Shown: positions 23,792 to 30,600 of the stretch, in pieces
How the letters are laid out: the number at the start of each line of letters is the position of its first letter
Position numbering within the stretch: position 1 is the stretch's first letter
Origin: Mytilus californianus
Lineage: Eukaryota; Mollusca; Bivalvia; Mytilida; Mytilidae
DNA length: 64,000 bases
Assembly (NCBI RefSeq): GCF_021869535.1
Contig: NW_026262712.1
Span: forward strand, 48,032,884-48,096,883
Reading direction: 5' to 3'
Program-made: the position numbers and the translations under genes
The notes under the pieces: generated by a model
Databases searched by the model: none
The model's input: only the letters and a program-made list of their open reading frames with translations
What the model was told of the DNA's origin: nothing

Positions 23792-24200
23792 TCTATTTAT
23801 TTATTTATTTATTTATTTATTTATTTTCATTTTCATTTATATATGTTCTTGTTAATATTTATCTAATGTAATAAAATTGTATCTTTATAATTTTAAGTCA
23901 CTCTCCAGATTGGTTCGTAAAATTGAAAAGAAGAAGACTACGATTTTATCCAATCAAATGCGACACAATTTAGTATCACTTCCTTGATTACGCCATCCCA
24001 CCTGCATAACACATGATTCCCTCATTGCACTATACACTACACCATGTTAGGTTATTGCAAAGTATTCATCCCACAATATCACGTTTCCGAGTGTCTCTGG
24101 ATATTTCAAGGACTTCTATTAATGATAAACTTGCTGGTTACATACAGTACATATTTATTCAAAAGCAAAAGCACCCTTGTATAGTCTCGGAATACATAAT
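6687..24200 (+). CDS. Candidate multi-exon gene (internal part), function unknown
   Basis: Gene model read by eye from nine segments: 6687-6769, 9861-9922, 12644-12773, 14744-14790, 16451-16549, 20390-20471, 21804-21866, 22510-22608 and 24051-24146 (or 24200). Each begins after an AG, usually behind a pyrimidine tract, is open, ends at a GT, and adjoining ends agree in phase (0, 2, 0, 2, 2, 0, 0, 2). The predicted peptide is rich in leucine, isoleucine and charged residues in helix-like runs, for example LITFLHYSKECLDVLK and DQLAPSDISLREQFFKIQ, which would suit an ARM/HEAT-like solenoid; that is inference. Segment 5 is basic (SPRKQKKN). Neither a start codon nor a certain stop is seen, so both ends are probably missing. 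Some donors were chosen with phase in mind, and the donor after segment 3 (gttaaa) is weak. I do not recognise the protein. Confidence 0.45.
6772..7320. other. Intron-like stretch, nothing recognised
   Basis: AT-rich, with no repeat family I can name and no supported open frame on either strand. Confidence 0.4.
7440..7670 (+). repeat. Repeat shared with 50236-50475
   Basis: Shares 'acttatcaaaggtggtact', 'gtcaacaggtcaaattaaca', 'gtacgatttgagagtactcg' and 'aatcatgcatca' with 50236-50475. Inverted relatives are at 29650-29700, 30010-30180 and 53270-53340, where the block is joined to the 'gatgtggtatga' family. It looks like the outer part of a longer composite element. Confidence 0.65.
7671..8190 (+). 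repeat. Dispersed partial copy of the 1.2-1.5 kb unit
   Basis: Contains the unit's 'tttattgagcaaagaaagtt' block, 'ttgatatgttataagac', a 'gcgatctgcgta' landmark near 7811, 'gcgagtggagtaggcgaatt' and 'ggataaacaaacatg'. A further fragment of the same right part lies at 8745-8860. Confidence 0.65.
8287..8665. mobile_element. Hairpin-bearing MITE-like element
   Basis: Inverted arms of about 70 bases (8287-8358 and 8372-8445) share 'gattctaccac', 'acgatattta' and 'tttaaaacg' with scattered mismatches around a short loop. The following 8450-8665 has a 67-codon open frame and a 'tgacgtcatca' motif, but the frame shows no recognisable domain and I treat it as part of the element. Confidence 0.55.
8690..8870 (+). 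repeat. Fragment of the 1.2-1.5 kb unit
   Basis: Carries 'aaacaggaagcgaatagagt', 'gtgcacttataaggaattaa' and 'ttggtcgataaaccaac', matching the right part of units 2 and 3. Confidence 0.6.
9215..9294 (-). CDS. Exon-like segment on the minus strand, terminal type
   Basis: Read on the minus strand, 'gttcttgcgttag' is followed by an open frame of 25 codons and TAA, with a protein-like composition (GRKAMLKEIDMAYTQRAMRI). It would be a last exon with entry phase 1. It lies inside the first large intron of the + strand candidate gene, and the same bases also contain a plus-strand AG...GTAAGC pair (9230-9252) that does not keep frame. No partner exon was found, so this is weak. Confidence 0.25.
9861..9922 (+). 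CDS. Exon-like segment 2 of the candidate gene
   Basis: Follows 'tatatttcaaggttgcag' and ends at GCGAA|GTATGT, a strong donor. It is open in phase 0 and leaves phase 2 (FNNQIANWIQNYHSTS). The frame also stays open beyond the donor to 10049, so retention is possible. An alternative acceptor lies at 9839. Confidence 0.4.
9930..12640. other. Intron-like stretch
   Basis: Mostly unrecognised AT-rich sequence. 11245-11360 is an inverted, degraded piece of the 'gatgtggtatga' family ('ctctttgttgaaggctgtat'). Strong pyrimidine-AG sites at 10944 and 10996 are followed by frames too short to keep. A C-rich run lies at 12021-12050. Confidence 0.4.
12644..12773 (+). CDS. Exon-like segment 3 of the candidate gene
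   Basis: Follows 'tctaatgattactgtcttag'. It is open for 43 codons from phase 2 and closes in phase 0 at CAA|GTTAAA. It is the longest and most protein-like segment (NKSTWPIALYCVGTLFEQFL). The donor is weak; the frame runs on to 12839, so another donor such as ACAC|GTACCT is possible. Confidence 0.45.
12780..13530. other. Intron-like stretch, nothing recognised
   Basis: AT-rich sequence. 13383-13440 resembles the 'tccgttttgaatttcccttg' repeat ('accttgaagttcagtatttt'). No supported open frame. Confidence 0.4.
13535..13825. repeat. Purine-rich minisatellite
   Basis: About eight imperfect copies of a 30-37 base unit built on 'agacagaaagacagaaacac' plus 'catagcaaaaa'. The two long minus-strand open frames over it (runs of FLSVCL-type residues) come from the repeat and are not genes. 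Confidence 0.8.
14018..14045. repeat. Poly(T) run
   Basis: About 25 consecutive T. It could be the reverse-strand tail of a retrocopy, but I see no retrocopy body next to it. Confidence 0.8.
14440..14500 (-). repeat. SINE/LINE-type tail, 'taacgttcagtggcaaat'
   Basis: Contains 'gcttaacgttcagtggcaaa' and 'ttcatgcatgttcaggac', the same tail as heads the 1.2-1.5 kb units and occurs at 45505-45560 and 49750-49810. Read on the other strand it ends '...ggacgttaagcaaacaacaatcaat', the form of a retroposon tail. Confidence 0.55.
14744..14790 (+). CDS. Exon-like segment 4 of the candidate gene
   Basis: Follows 'caatttctcgctgcaaag' and ends at AATCG|GTAACT. It is 47 bases, phase 0 to 2, with serine and threonine rich content. 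It is short, and was kept because it supplies the phase change needed between segments 3 and 5; that makes it circular evidence. Confidence 0.3.
15340..16250 (+). mobile_element. 5'-truncated retroelement 3' end
   Basis: Holds the last part of a reverse-transcriptase-like open frame (15372-15599), then a 3' untranslated region with 'gacatcggactcggacttct', 'cctgtcccaagtcaggagcc', 'cgcctccgggtgcgggagtt' and an end at 'cattccccatttccattctc'. Shorter copies of that end, on the other strand, lie at 5853-6112, 33765-33825 and 49885-50115. The consistent 3' end and varying 5' truncation are what target-primed reverse transcription produces. Confidence 0.7.
15372..15599 (+). pseudogene. C-terminal tail of a retroelement reverse-transcriptase protein
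   Basis: 75 codons open to a TAA, without a start, preceded by in-frame stops. The motif ISHPIFYGNILYKAQK followed by a basic helix (LTKPLNRLIKKG) and SYDTVVRSLKIAYF resembles the C-terminal, post-palm region of reverse transcriptases of Penelope-like or related elements, in which FYG-(D/N)-x-x-YK is typical. That assignment is from memory of the family and could equally be a LINE thumb region. The catalytic palm with its YxDD box is absent, so this copy is dead. It is followed by the element's 3' UTR and lies in an intron of the candidate + strand gene. Confidence 0.55.
16451..16549 (+). CDS. Exon-like segment 5 of the candidate gene
   Basis: Follows 'aattttaaacattcactaag' and ends at CGGAT|GTAATG, phase 2 to 2. 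It encodes a basic stretch (LTHVKSNKRENSPRKQKK) unlike the helical segments around it, perhaps a disordered loop. The reading frame stops two bases after the donor, so it could instead be a terminal exon. Confidence 0.35.
16933..17150 (+). mobile_element. tRNA-derived SINE
   Basis: The head 'ggtggccgagtggtctaag' is a typical A box of a Leu/Ser-type tRNA, and 'gagtttgaaccccg' is a B box (internal RNA polymerase III promoter). The body continues past tRNA length ('gtcaaaggtctgtggtttat') and ends in 'ttaaacatcaacaatcaatc', a simple retroposon tail. No functional tRNA fold is kept because the anticodon arm is extended. Confidence 0.8.
17265..17545 (-). repeat. Short repeat, inverted copy of the 42990-43210 family
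   Basis: Reverse complement of the block at 42990-43210. Shared pieces are 'gtggagcaggatctacttac', 'ttcggtggggttcgtgttgc', 'ttggttttctatgttgtgtt' and 'gtcccgttggtatcctt'. The two long open frames over it (93 and 75 codons) have no domain and occur only because the repeat is T-rich. Confidence 0.7.
17780..18300. repeat. Mussel-type repeat with 'gtatactactgttgcc'
   Basis: 17930-18100 shares 'gttttagtttgtaacccgga', 'tcaatcgatttat' and 'cggtatactactgttgcc' with 49060-49170. 18165-18270 carries 'gctcctgcattaggtcagtc', a 'gcgggtctgcacg' block and 'gtgacagtgatgttacagca', like the right part of the 'gatgtggtatga' family. The 113-codon frame across it is repeat-derived. Confidence 0.6.
18301..19340. 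other. Intron-like stretch, nothing recognised
   Basis: AT-rich sequence with A-rich runs. An AG at 18658 precedes an open frame, but it does not fit the phases of its neighbours. Confidence 0.4.
19350..19670. mobile_element. Hairpin-ended MITE-like element
   Basis: Contains a strong inverted repeat, 19540-19601 against 19609-19669. The arms share 'attgaatgcttctttt', 'gtaacttcat' and 'gtaaaagcgttgaccg' with a few mismatches and a short loop. It is immediately followed by a 'gatgtggtatgattg' repeat (19675-19800). Confidence 0.65.
19675..19800 (+). repeat. Fragment of the 'gatgtggtatga' family
   Basis: Starts 'aagaagatgtggtatgattg' and includes 'accagagaccaaatgac' and 'caataatgagcaaaaccctt'. 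Confidence 0.65.
20120..20300. repeat. C-rich low-complexity segment
   Basis: Runs of C with A ('cccctccccc', 'acacacac', 'ccaccccacccccaccc') followed by 'gacctaatatcaaatcctgg'. It stands out from the AT-rich background. No gene. Confidence 0.6.
20390..20471 (+). CDS. Exon-like segment 6 of the candidate gene
   Basis: Follows 'gctacttttctattttaag' and ends at CAGGAA|GTAAGA, a near-consensus donor. Phase 2 to 0. The peptide (GKISLITFLHYSKECLDVLK) has the hydrophobic spacing of an amphipathic helix pair. Confidence 0.5.
20475..21000. other. Intron-like stretch, nothing recognised
   Basis: AT-rich. A 67-codon frame at 20614-20817 is hydrophobic, low in complexity and not supported by splice sites. 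Confidence 0.4.
21470..21690 (+). repeat. 'gatgtggtatga' family repeat
   Basis: Carries 'agaagatgtggtatgagtgc', 'tacggtcttcaacacggagc', 'ctataaagggcccc' and 'accattcaaacggggaaacc', closely matching 5190-5400. Confidence 0.75.
21804..21866 (+). CDS. Exon-like segment 7 of the candidate gene
   Basis: Follows 'aatgtcatgttcactgcag' and ends at ATAACA|GTAAAA. It is 63 bases, phase 0 to 0 (HRLNHGTLYDIAPQLIMI). A run of about 17 A follows the donor. Confidence 0.45.
22510..22608 (+). CDS. Exon-like segment 8 of the candidate gene
   Basis: Follows a strong tract, 'tttttggtgtattttttcag', and is open for 33 codons (DQLAPSDISLREQFFKIQ then STLVQLIFAEH). It ends either at CACGT|GTAATT in phase 2, joining segment 9, or at a TAA at 22609-22611, making it the last exon. 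The strong acceptor and composition make it one of the best segments. Confidence 0.5.
22612..23020. other. Stretch without gene or named repeat
   Basis: AT-rich, nothing recognised on either strand. Confidence 0.4.
23020..23150 (-). repeat. Inverted fragment of the 'gatgtggtatga' family
   Basis: Ends 'ggcaatcataccacatctcc', the reverse complement of the family head, after 'ttgttgaaggccgtacggtt' and 'actttggtggatagttgtct'. Confidence 0.75.
23390..23725. repeat. Degenerate 'agttctaccctagaactg' minisatellite
   Basis: At least eight imperfect copies of a 25-45 base motif alternating 'acagttctaccct' with 'agaactgattctg'. The two half-motifs are nearly inverse to one another, so the array could fold into small hairpins. 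Confidence 0.6.
23734..23825. repeat. (TTTA)n microsatellite
   Basis: About 23 copies of TTTA with one C interruption near 23792. The 62-codon frame over it (FIYLFIYL) is an artefact. Confidence 0.95.
24051..24146 (+). CDS. Exon-like segment 9 of the candidate gene
   Basis: Follows 'cactacaccatgttag'. It is open from phase 2 (QSIHPTISRFRVSLDISR) and can end at ACA|GTACAT (24146) or ATAAT|GTAATA (24200), both phase 2. It joins segment 8 in frame if segment 8 uses its GTAATT donor. No continuation was found with confidence. Confidence 0.4.
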
Positions 24201-24204
24201 GTAA

Positions 24205-24640
24205 TATAAGAACGCAATACTAATTGTAGACTTCAAGGATACTTAGTTCAGAATGATATGGTATCATTTAAGAAATTTCTTGCAAGTGTATATTTTCTTT
24301 AGTTTGATAATAGATGTCTGCAATTGCGTCTCAATTGAAATCATAGCTGGTGTCAATTAAAATCATAATAAATTTTTGTGACTATACTGCAAAATCAATA
24401 CAATTGATGTTTGTATAGTGAAAAAAGGGAGACAATTTCGTTATGCACTTAACGGATAAATAGCATAATGAATAGTAGAGCACAATCAACTATATATACA
24501 TGTAAAGAGAAGTGGAAATAACACTGTCAAAAACAAACAGAGACAAGAAAATCAACACGACTAGAAACGAATCTACCATTTCCGTTACTGACGTGATTTA
24601 TAACATACTTTTGCAATTAAATTCTCCGTTGATATAAACT
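24205..24640. other. Stretch without gene or named repeat
   Basis: AT-rich, nothing recognised. Confidence 0.4.
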
Positions 24641-24654
24641 GAAAAAATATGAGA

Positions 24655-25300
24655 AAGCTGAGGTCTCAACTGCTTTAGGCAAGCTTTACCTTGAATACAT
24701 TTTGGTTATTATTTTAGAACCCGGTTGATCATATAGCTCTTCACTTGTTTTTGTAGATATACACCCTTGGCTTTAATTCAAAGCTTTGGTTATGAGCGTA
24801 ACTGATGAAGAAAAAATCCAGAAAAGAGCTTCGGACGCAGAATATTTTTTTTTGCAATTACATGTCAATTTTTCGTTCATTATTTGAAAAATTAAAAAAA
24901 GCATTAGGTTCCAACTACCGCAGGCAAATTATGCCATAGATGGAGTTAGTTGTTCTTTTAGGCTCTCTTGATCACAAACCTCTTCGTGTGTTTAAAAAGT
25001 TATACATCCTTGTCAATTAAATTTGCGAGTATTAGCGTTCCTGCTGAGGGTTAACCCAGACAAATGTTTCGGACACACTAATTCTATAAAATGTTCTTTT
25101 CATTTTACTAGCACTGGGTCGATGCCGCTGCTTGTGGAATGTTAGTGGCCGAGGGTGTCACCACTTCAAGAGTCCGTGCTTCGGTAATGACATGAGTTAT
25201 AACATAAATATGAAAATAAATTCACTGTTGATAAATTATTCTATATAAATAAAAAAAAATTATATAAAAATTTAGGTTCAAACTACCGCAATTAAAATTG
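24655..25300 (+). repeat. Diverged ~250-bp satellite, two copies and a third start
   Basis: Copies start near 24659 ('ggtctcaactgctttaggca'), 24906 ('ggttccaactaccgcaggca') and 25273 ('ggttcaaactaccgcaatta'). The second ends in the 'cactgggtcgatgccgctgc' and 'gagggtgtcaccactt' block that is common in mussel sequence. Confidence 0.65.
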
Positions 25301-25344
25301 ACTTAAGATGTAATCTGTTATTTGTTATGCCCCTTTTGACGGCG

Positions 25345-25430
25345 TTTTGCATTTGCGCCGATTTGCATTTCACTTGCGCCGATTTATTCTTTCACTTGCG
25401 CCGATTTTGTCTTTCATTTGCGCCGATTGT
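25345..25430 (+). repeat. Four copies of a ~21-base 'tttcacttgcgccgatt' repeat
   Basis: 'ttgcgccgatt' occurs four times at spacings of about 21-22 bases. It lies just outside the inverted arm 25445-25546 and beyond the 3' end of the transposase relic, where a MULE's terminal subrepeats would be expected. Confidence 0.75.
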
Positions 25431-25444
25431 GAACAGGTAAATTA

Positions 25445-25546
25445 CGAGTGAATGTTATTTTTTATTTATCATTATAAACCTCTTTCGTTAGTCCATATGC
25501 TATGAATTGTCAATTATAACATGTATATAACTGTTTTCCCCTGCTC
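25445..25546 (+). repeat. Left arm of a ~100-bp inverted repeat flanking the MULE relic
   Basis: Matches the reverse complement of 26256-26355: both contain 'tatgaattgtcaattataac', 'atttatcattataa'-type and 'aactgttttccc' sequence in the same order, with a few small indels. Confidence 0.75.
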
Positions 25547-25698
25547 ACCACGGGGAGGTATTAGTAGGATTTCGAGCAGGATAAGTCACTTCAAAGATAA
25601 AAGCACTCTGTTAACATCCACTGAAATCACGGAGTAAAAATCTATTTACAGCATTCAAAAGCACAACATTAAAATCCACAAAAACGGAATACAATTAA

Positions 25699-26252
25699 TT
25701 ATAAATCTGTTCTTGCCGAGTATTTATATGCTACACATCTGATGTATTCCTTCCTTGTAATTTCATCTCTTCTATACTTGTTGTACTTGCCAACAATGAA
25801 GTCCATCTTTTCTTTCTCTAGCTTGAGTACAGAGGCGGGCATTTCAAGAGTTCTCATTTTAACATAAGTAAAGGCCTGGATTTTCTTGATGACATCCATA
25901 AAGACATTTATGTTAGGGTGGTGCGAAAAGAACTGTTCACGATTCTGGACCGTTATTCGTCCTCTTACAGTTTTCAAAGGGTGCAGAAATGAGGTGGATA
26001 ACGTGAAGTTGAACATATATGAGTACTTAGTACGTAGTCTAAGAATGCATAACATTTGTCATCAGAAGGAGCGTCAGACATAGTGTCAAACGTGAAGCAG
26101 TCCTCGATTTCATCTTGGGGAAGGAATGGTAGCCCGAAAAATTGCGATAGCCATTTACCAGTGTCACTTGATTTATCTTTATACTCCGTACTTAGCCCAA
26201 CAGACTGGATTTTTCTCCACCAGTTCTGAGCCAGATGAAAACGACAACAATC
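25699..26252 (-). pseudogene. MULE-type transposase, C-terminal part, frameshifted
   Basis: Read on the minus strand from 26252, a frame gives CRFHLAQNWWRKIQSVGL, then GKWLSQFFGLPFLPQDEI and DCFTFDTMSDAP. Near 25985 the frame must change, after which NREQFFSHHPNINVFMDVIK, QAFTYVKMRTL and FIVGKYNKYRR run to a stop at 25699. C-x-x-H followed by a WW-rich helix, then the [QE]F-x-S-HP-x-(I/V)-x-VF motif, is the known order of the C-terminal half of animal Mutator-like (MULE) transposases. Most of the 'RTTN-x-x-ESFH' box that usually sits between them is lost at the frameshift. The 5' end stops at 26252, directly at the right inverted arm, so the catalytic DDE half is deleted. It is a dead internal-deletion derivative. 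Confidence 0.75.
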
Positions 26253-26255
26253 TAT

Positions 26256-26355
26256 TTGCAGGGAAAACAGTTAAATACATGTTATAATTGACAATTCATA
26301 ACATATGTACAACTGGCTAACGGAGGAATTATAATGATAATTTAAAAATAGCATT
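26256..26355 (-). repeat. Right arm of the inverted repeat flanking the MULE relic
   Basis: Reverse-complement partner of 25445-25546. The four 'ttgcgccgatt' units beyond the left arm are not found outside this arm, so this side is truncated or diverged. Confidence 0.7.
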
Positions 26356-26359
26356 CATT

Positions 26360-27520
26360 GATACATATTATCGAGTCAAAGCGTTGTTAATTGTTTATTT
26401 TAGACTTTTTATTAATTTGGATATACGTTTTAGTATGTTATAAATCAAATATGAGAATTTGAGCTTAATATGTGAACATGAATTTGACATCTAATGCCCC
26501 TTTAACAAAAAATCTATATCAAAACAAAACAAAACCGAAAAAAAAGACCATACATGCCTTATTCAGCTATAGCAAAGTCTTTAACCAAATGTGAAAATAT
26601 ATCATCCATGTGAATACATTTTGAATTCAAAAGATAGGAATGAATATCTGTCTGACAATTTAATTTCCAACTAACGCAGTATAAGATAGAAGAGAGATAG
26701 TAAATAACCTTTGACAAGACATATAAATACATTGTATTATTTAAAAATACAAATCATCATTATTACATAACATATAAAATATGTACATTACAAGAACGTT
26801 GCCCGGACAATCTGGAGGCCAACACTAATTTTTCAATCAGAAAACAATCATATCATCACCAGAAGAATGAGCACGCAGACAGTTATAAAAGAATCCCAGA
26901 TACATTTTGTAATTACCAGAGACAGCCACGGTGCAGATGAATTCTAAATAAATGTACAATAAAGAACATGTAATTCAAAAGTTCCAATCAAATGTACATT
27001 TGTTAGCGTGTAATCAAATTTGTTTCCTCATGACTTAAATTTCCGATTCTCATTTTACAACAAAAATGACAAGTCTTTGTATAGAAAAAAAACTGTCTGT
27101 CATATTTGCACTTGAACGGATAAAACTCGTAAGATGTCATATATGGTTTGCAGTAATAAATCATTGCATAAATATGTCCGTGCTACATGTTGGATATATG
27201 TGTGGGCGGCTTAGAAGATTTTCTACTAGAAACCTTTTTAATCATCTGATGCAGCCCTCTGAAGTTAATGCGTAGCATTGTGTTTCATGTCTAAATAATA
27301 TAGACAAGACATTAAACGGAGGAAATTATGTAGTTTACAGTAAATGGGTTTATCCATTCTTTCCTTTTACATTAAGACTAAAAGTCACGCACGAACCGGT
27401 GGTATGCTTGTTTGGGTACCATGCTTATTATTTTTATATCCTATCGTCAACTGATGAATTATATAATTATATTAATTTTAGATGTTGAAAACAAATAAGT
27501 GAACATTTCTTTTATTGCGT
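26360..27520. other. Stretch without supported gene
   Basis: AT-rich. The 69-codon frame at 27066-27275 has no splice support and no domain. Confidence 0.4.
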
Positions 27521-27527
27521 TTGTCAG

Positions 27528-28590
27528 GGTATCATTAAAGAAGTTGTGCTGCGTTTATTGTTTTGTTTTTGTACCAATATTGACTGTTAAGTAGTTTGTA
27601 GAGGCGTATTGCTGTTTCGATATGTTTTGGTTTTAGTTCTATCTTGACTGCAATTTCCATCATTAGAAATATCAGTATTGACATTTTATTTCAAATCGGA
27701 TGTCGAGAAGGATTTTTTGATTTGAATCTGAAATAACTTTTCAGTACTGACGTTTCCGATATTGACAAACTAAACAGATATGGGATTTGCTTATTTTGTT
27801 GAAGGCCGTACCAGTGTATATAAAGTGCGAATCCTGAAGTACCATTTTTACTGTATGTGTTAAGTAGTTCTGATGTAGAATTATAAATAAACACACGAAA
27901 ATTGAAGATTTTGGAATAAAAATAAGAAATAATTTATCAAATGTATTGTTTTAATAAATCAATGATACAGGTAAGAGATACAATCGGGTTTACATCGCAC
28001 CTACAGCACCCCAGGTGTGAAATCGATCCATAAATAGGCAAATATTAAGTATATTTCACGAACAGAGCTTGTAAGAGATTTAAACGCAGCAGTAAAGTTT
28101 TATTTTCAGAAAAGCTTATCTTTTAACATAATCATTAATGTTGTATAACTTAAAACAGATCTTGTCATTCAGTTTGTTGATATTCAGTTAAAGTCCACTA
28201 TGCTGTTTTCGTTATGCGATTCATGTTTACTGTCGAATAATGATACACTACTTTTCATTTTCTATGTAGGGGCGATTCATTTCTATTGTATATGAGATGC
28301 ATTTTCACAGTAGGAATCTCATTCATTTTCAACAAATAATATTATTTAGTCGACACGTTCACAAACTAAATAATGTCAGACGGAGTTGATAATGCTTACT
28401 TTGTGAATGACTGTTCAACAAAATACAAAAATGAATTCCGTGAAAATGACATTTTGTTTTTATAAAAATATCCAATTCTGTTTTTCTGATATTTCGTCCA
28501 AATATATGTGTAGGGTAAAATGTATCCATTCCAATGACAATCCATCATTAAATTATACATACACCTTGGACAGTTAAGCACATCTACGAC
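27528..28590. other. Stretch with weak signals only
   Basis: An AG behind 'cttttattgcgtttgtcag' at 27527 is followed by a 19-codon frame (GIIKEVVLRLLFCF) that fits no neighbour. 27776-27830 is a small inverted piece of the 'gatgtggtatga' family. Nothing else is recognised. Confidence 0.35.
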
Positions 28591-28594
28591 CACC

Positions 28595-28960
28595 AATAAC
28601 TCTGTTTAAGTTATCGGTTTCGGTCTATATCTAGAATACTGTACATCACATACTTATGAAACGTAATTAATGGATACATCTTGGATAATAAAGAGCGTTC
28701 ACACAACGACCTTAAGTTAACGCTTGAGTGACTGGTTACGTTTTCAGTTTTGGTTTATATCAAAGAAACTATACATCACGTATTGATGTAACTTCAACGG
28801 TGTGTATATCTTATACATAGAAAGCTCGCCCATACGACTTGACTTACATTTCACGTTTGAATGGCTTTGGATAATTTATATGTCACACGAATTTCAATAG
28901 TCCATACATCTTACACAGTAAAGAGCATTCAAGCAACAATTCTAAAAATATTCTAAGATA
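28595..28960 (+). repeat. Degenerate ~130-base tandem repeat
   Basis: Three diverged copies share 'ggt(c/t)tatatc', 'acatcacatacttatgaaac'-like sequence, 'atacatcttg' and 'aaagagcgttcacacaacga'. Similarity falls off in the last copy. Confidence 0.5.
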
Positions 28961-29640
28961 TATTGAGACCAGTTTAATGCTACAAGTTTTAATGGTTCTA
29001 TATCACGTACGGTTATAACCGCCGTATGGTTGATTCTGGACGGTGCTGCTTATCGAAGCGAAGTTGGTTGATAGAACGTCTAAATATTTGTCTTCAAAGA
29101 CTTATGGCCGTATCAGTGTGTTTTTAATGTTTATGAAAACAAAAATTTATTGCTTCCTGACAGCAGTGTATACTTTTTATATTACATGAACACCCATTAG
29201 GAATTTAAACATCAAAAAACGCAAAACGCACTGTCACTTTTAGTTTTCGAGTCAACATGCCATGCTTTTATTCATATTTTAGCATGTTTAATTAAGATTG
29301 TGTTACACAAAGTATTTTGTCAATATGGTAGAAATATGGAAATAGCTACTGTGTGACAACTTTTCCAAGCTTATTTGAGCAAGCACTAAAACTTTTCAAG
29401 GAAAATTGGCCATGAAAATGCGTTGCGTTCATAAATTCATAGTCCAGAATACTTTCAAATCCATGACACTATAATAGCAAACTCACCGCAAATCTTTCAA
29501 TATGCATGATATGAACATGTATCGACTCAAGACAATGTGTTGCATATCATCATGACAATCGTGTAACCTTGAATTCAAGATAAAAAAAAAAAATTTTTAG
29601 GGACATTTTTGCGAAATCTTCTCAGAAACCAGATTACAAT
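28961..29640. other. Stretch without gene or named repeat
   Basis: AT-rich with a short poly(A) run at 29582. Nothing recognised. Confidence 0.4.
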
Positions 29641-29644
29641 CAGG

Positions 29645-30600
29645 TGCTTCCGCTTTGAACTACATGTTGCTGTTAGTAACTGCGAGTACTCCCAGCTCTG
29701 TACTTTGTGTCTTCTTTGTTGTGAGAGATGTATAAATTCCCTGCTACGAGTTTTCGTTACCTAGCTTCTGCTTGGATCGATCTGATGAGTTGAGCCCTTT
29801 TCAACTGATTTTTATTCCTATGTAGTGCAGTTACACCATTGTCCCAGATTGGAGGAGTATTGGCACCTTCAAACGTGTTGCACTTTCATAGCTCTACAAT
29901 CAATCGATACCTGTATATTGGCATTGCACAAGGTCATAGTTTTTCTCTGATTGTTAATGTAGTCTTTACATTAAATCCATTGGATGTTGGATGTGTACTG
30001 ATTGATATTTTAGTCTTAGATGCATGATTTTTTTATTAGTTGTTATTGGTTTTGAACTAGCTGTCAGTAATTGAGAGTACTCTCAGATCTGTAATTACTA
30101 GTAGTTTCTTTTTGTTGCGGGGATGTATAAGTACCCTTCCACGTCCACTCTGTTACAAAATGTATATGTATTTTTATTTGAATCCATCTGATGAGTTAAG
30201 CCCCTTTCATTTGATTTTTATAGCTTGTTCTTATGTTGTATTGTTACACCACTGTCCAAGGTGAGGGGGAGGGTTGGGCGCCCACTAACATGTTTAATAC
30301 TGCCACATTCTGTATGTGCCTGTCCCAAGTCAGGAGCCTGTAATTCAGTGGTTGTCGTTTGTTTCTGTGTATCATATTTGTTTTTCGTTCAATATTTTGT
30401 ACATAAATTAGGCCGTTTTTTCGTTTGAATTGTTTTAAATTTGTCATTTCGGGGCCTTTTATAGCTGACTATGCGGTATGGGTTTTGCTCATTGTTGAAG
30501 GCCGTACAATGACCTATAGTTATTAATTTCTAAGTCATTTGGTCTCTTATGGAGAGTTGTCTCGTTTGCAATTATACCACATCTTGTTATTTTTATATCA
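29645..30600 (-). repeat. Long composite repeat with an internal duplication
   Basis: Two direct partial copies (about 29655-29860 and 30045-30260) share 'ctgatgagtt(g/a)agcccctttca', 'gttacaccactgtcc'-type sequence and 'gagagtactc'. The second runs on through 'gtcccaagtcaggagcctgt', 'gctgactatgcggtatgggt' and 'ttgttgaaggccgtacaatg' to 'ataccacatcttg'. This appears to be the longest form of the 'gatgtggtatga' element in the window. Confidence 0.65.

Noticed and set aside
23683..23871. FIYLFIYL-type repeat protein
   Set aside because: Translation of the (TTTA)n microsatellite.
25886..26083. 65-codon plus-strand open frame
   Set aside because: It is the antisense of the MULE transposase relic.
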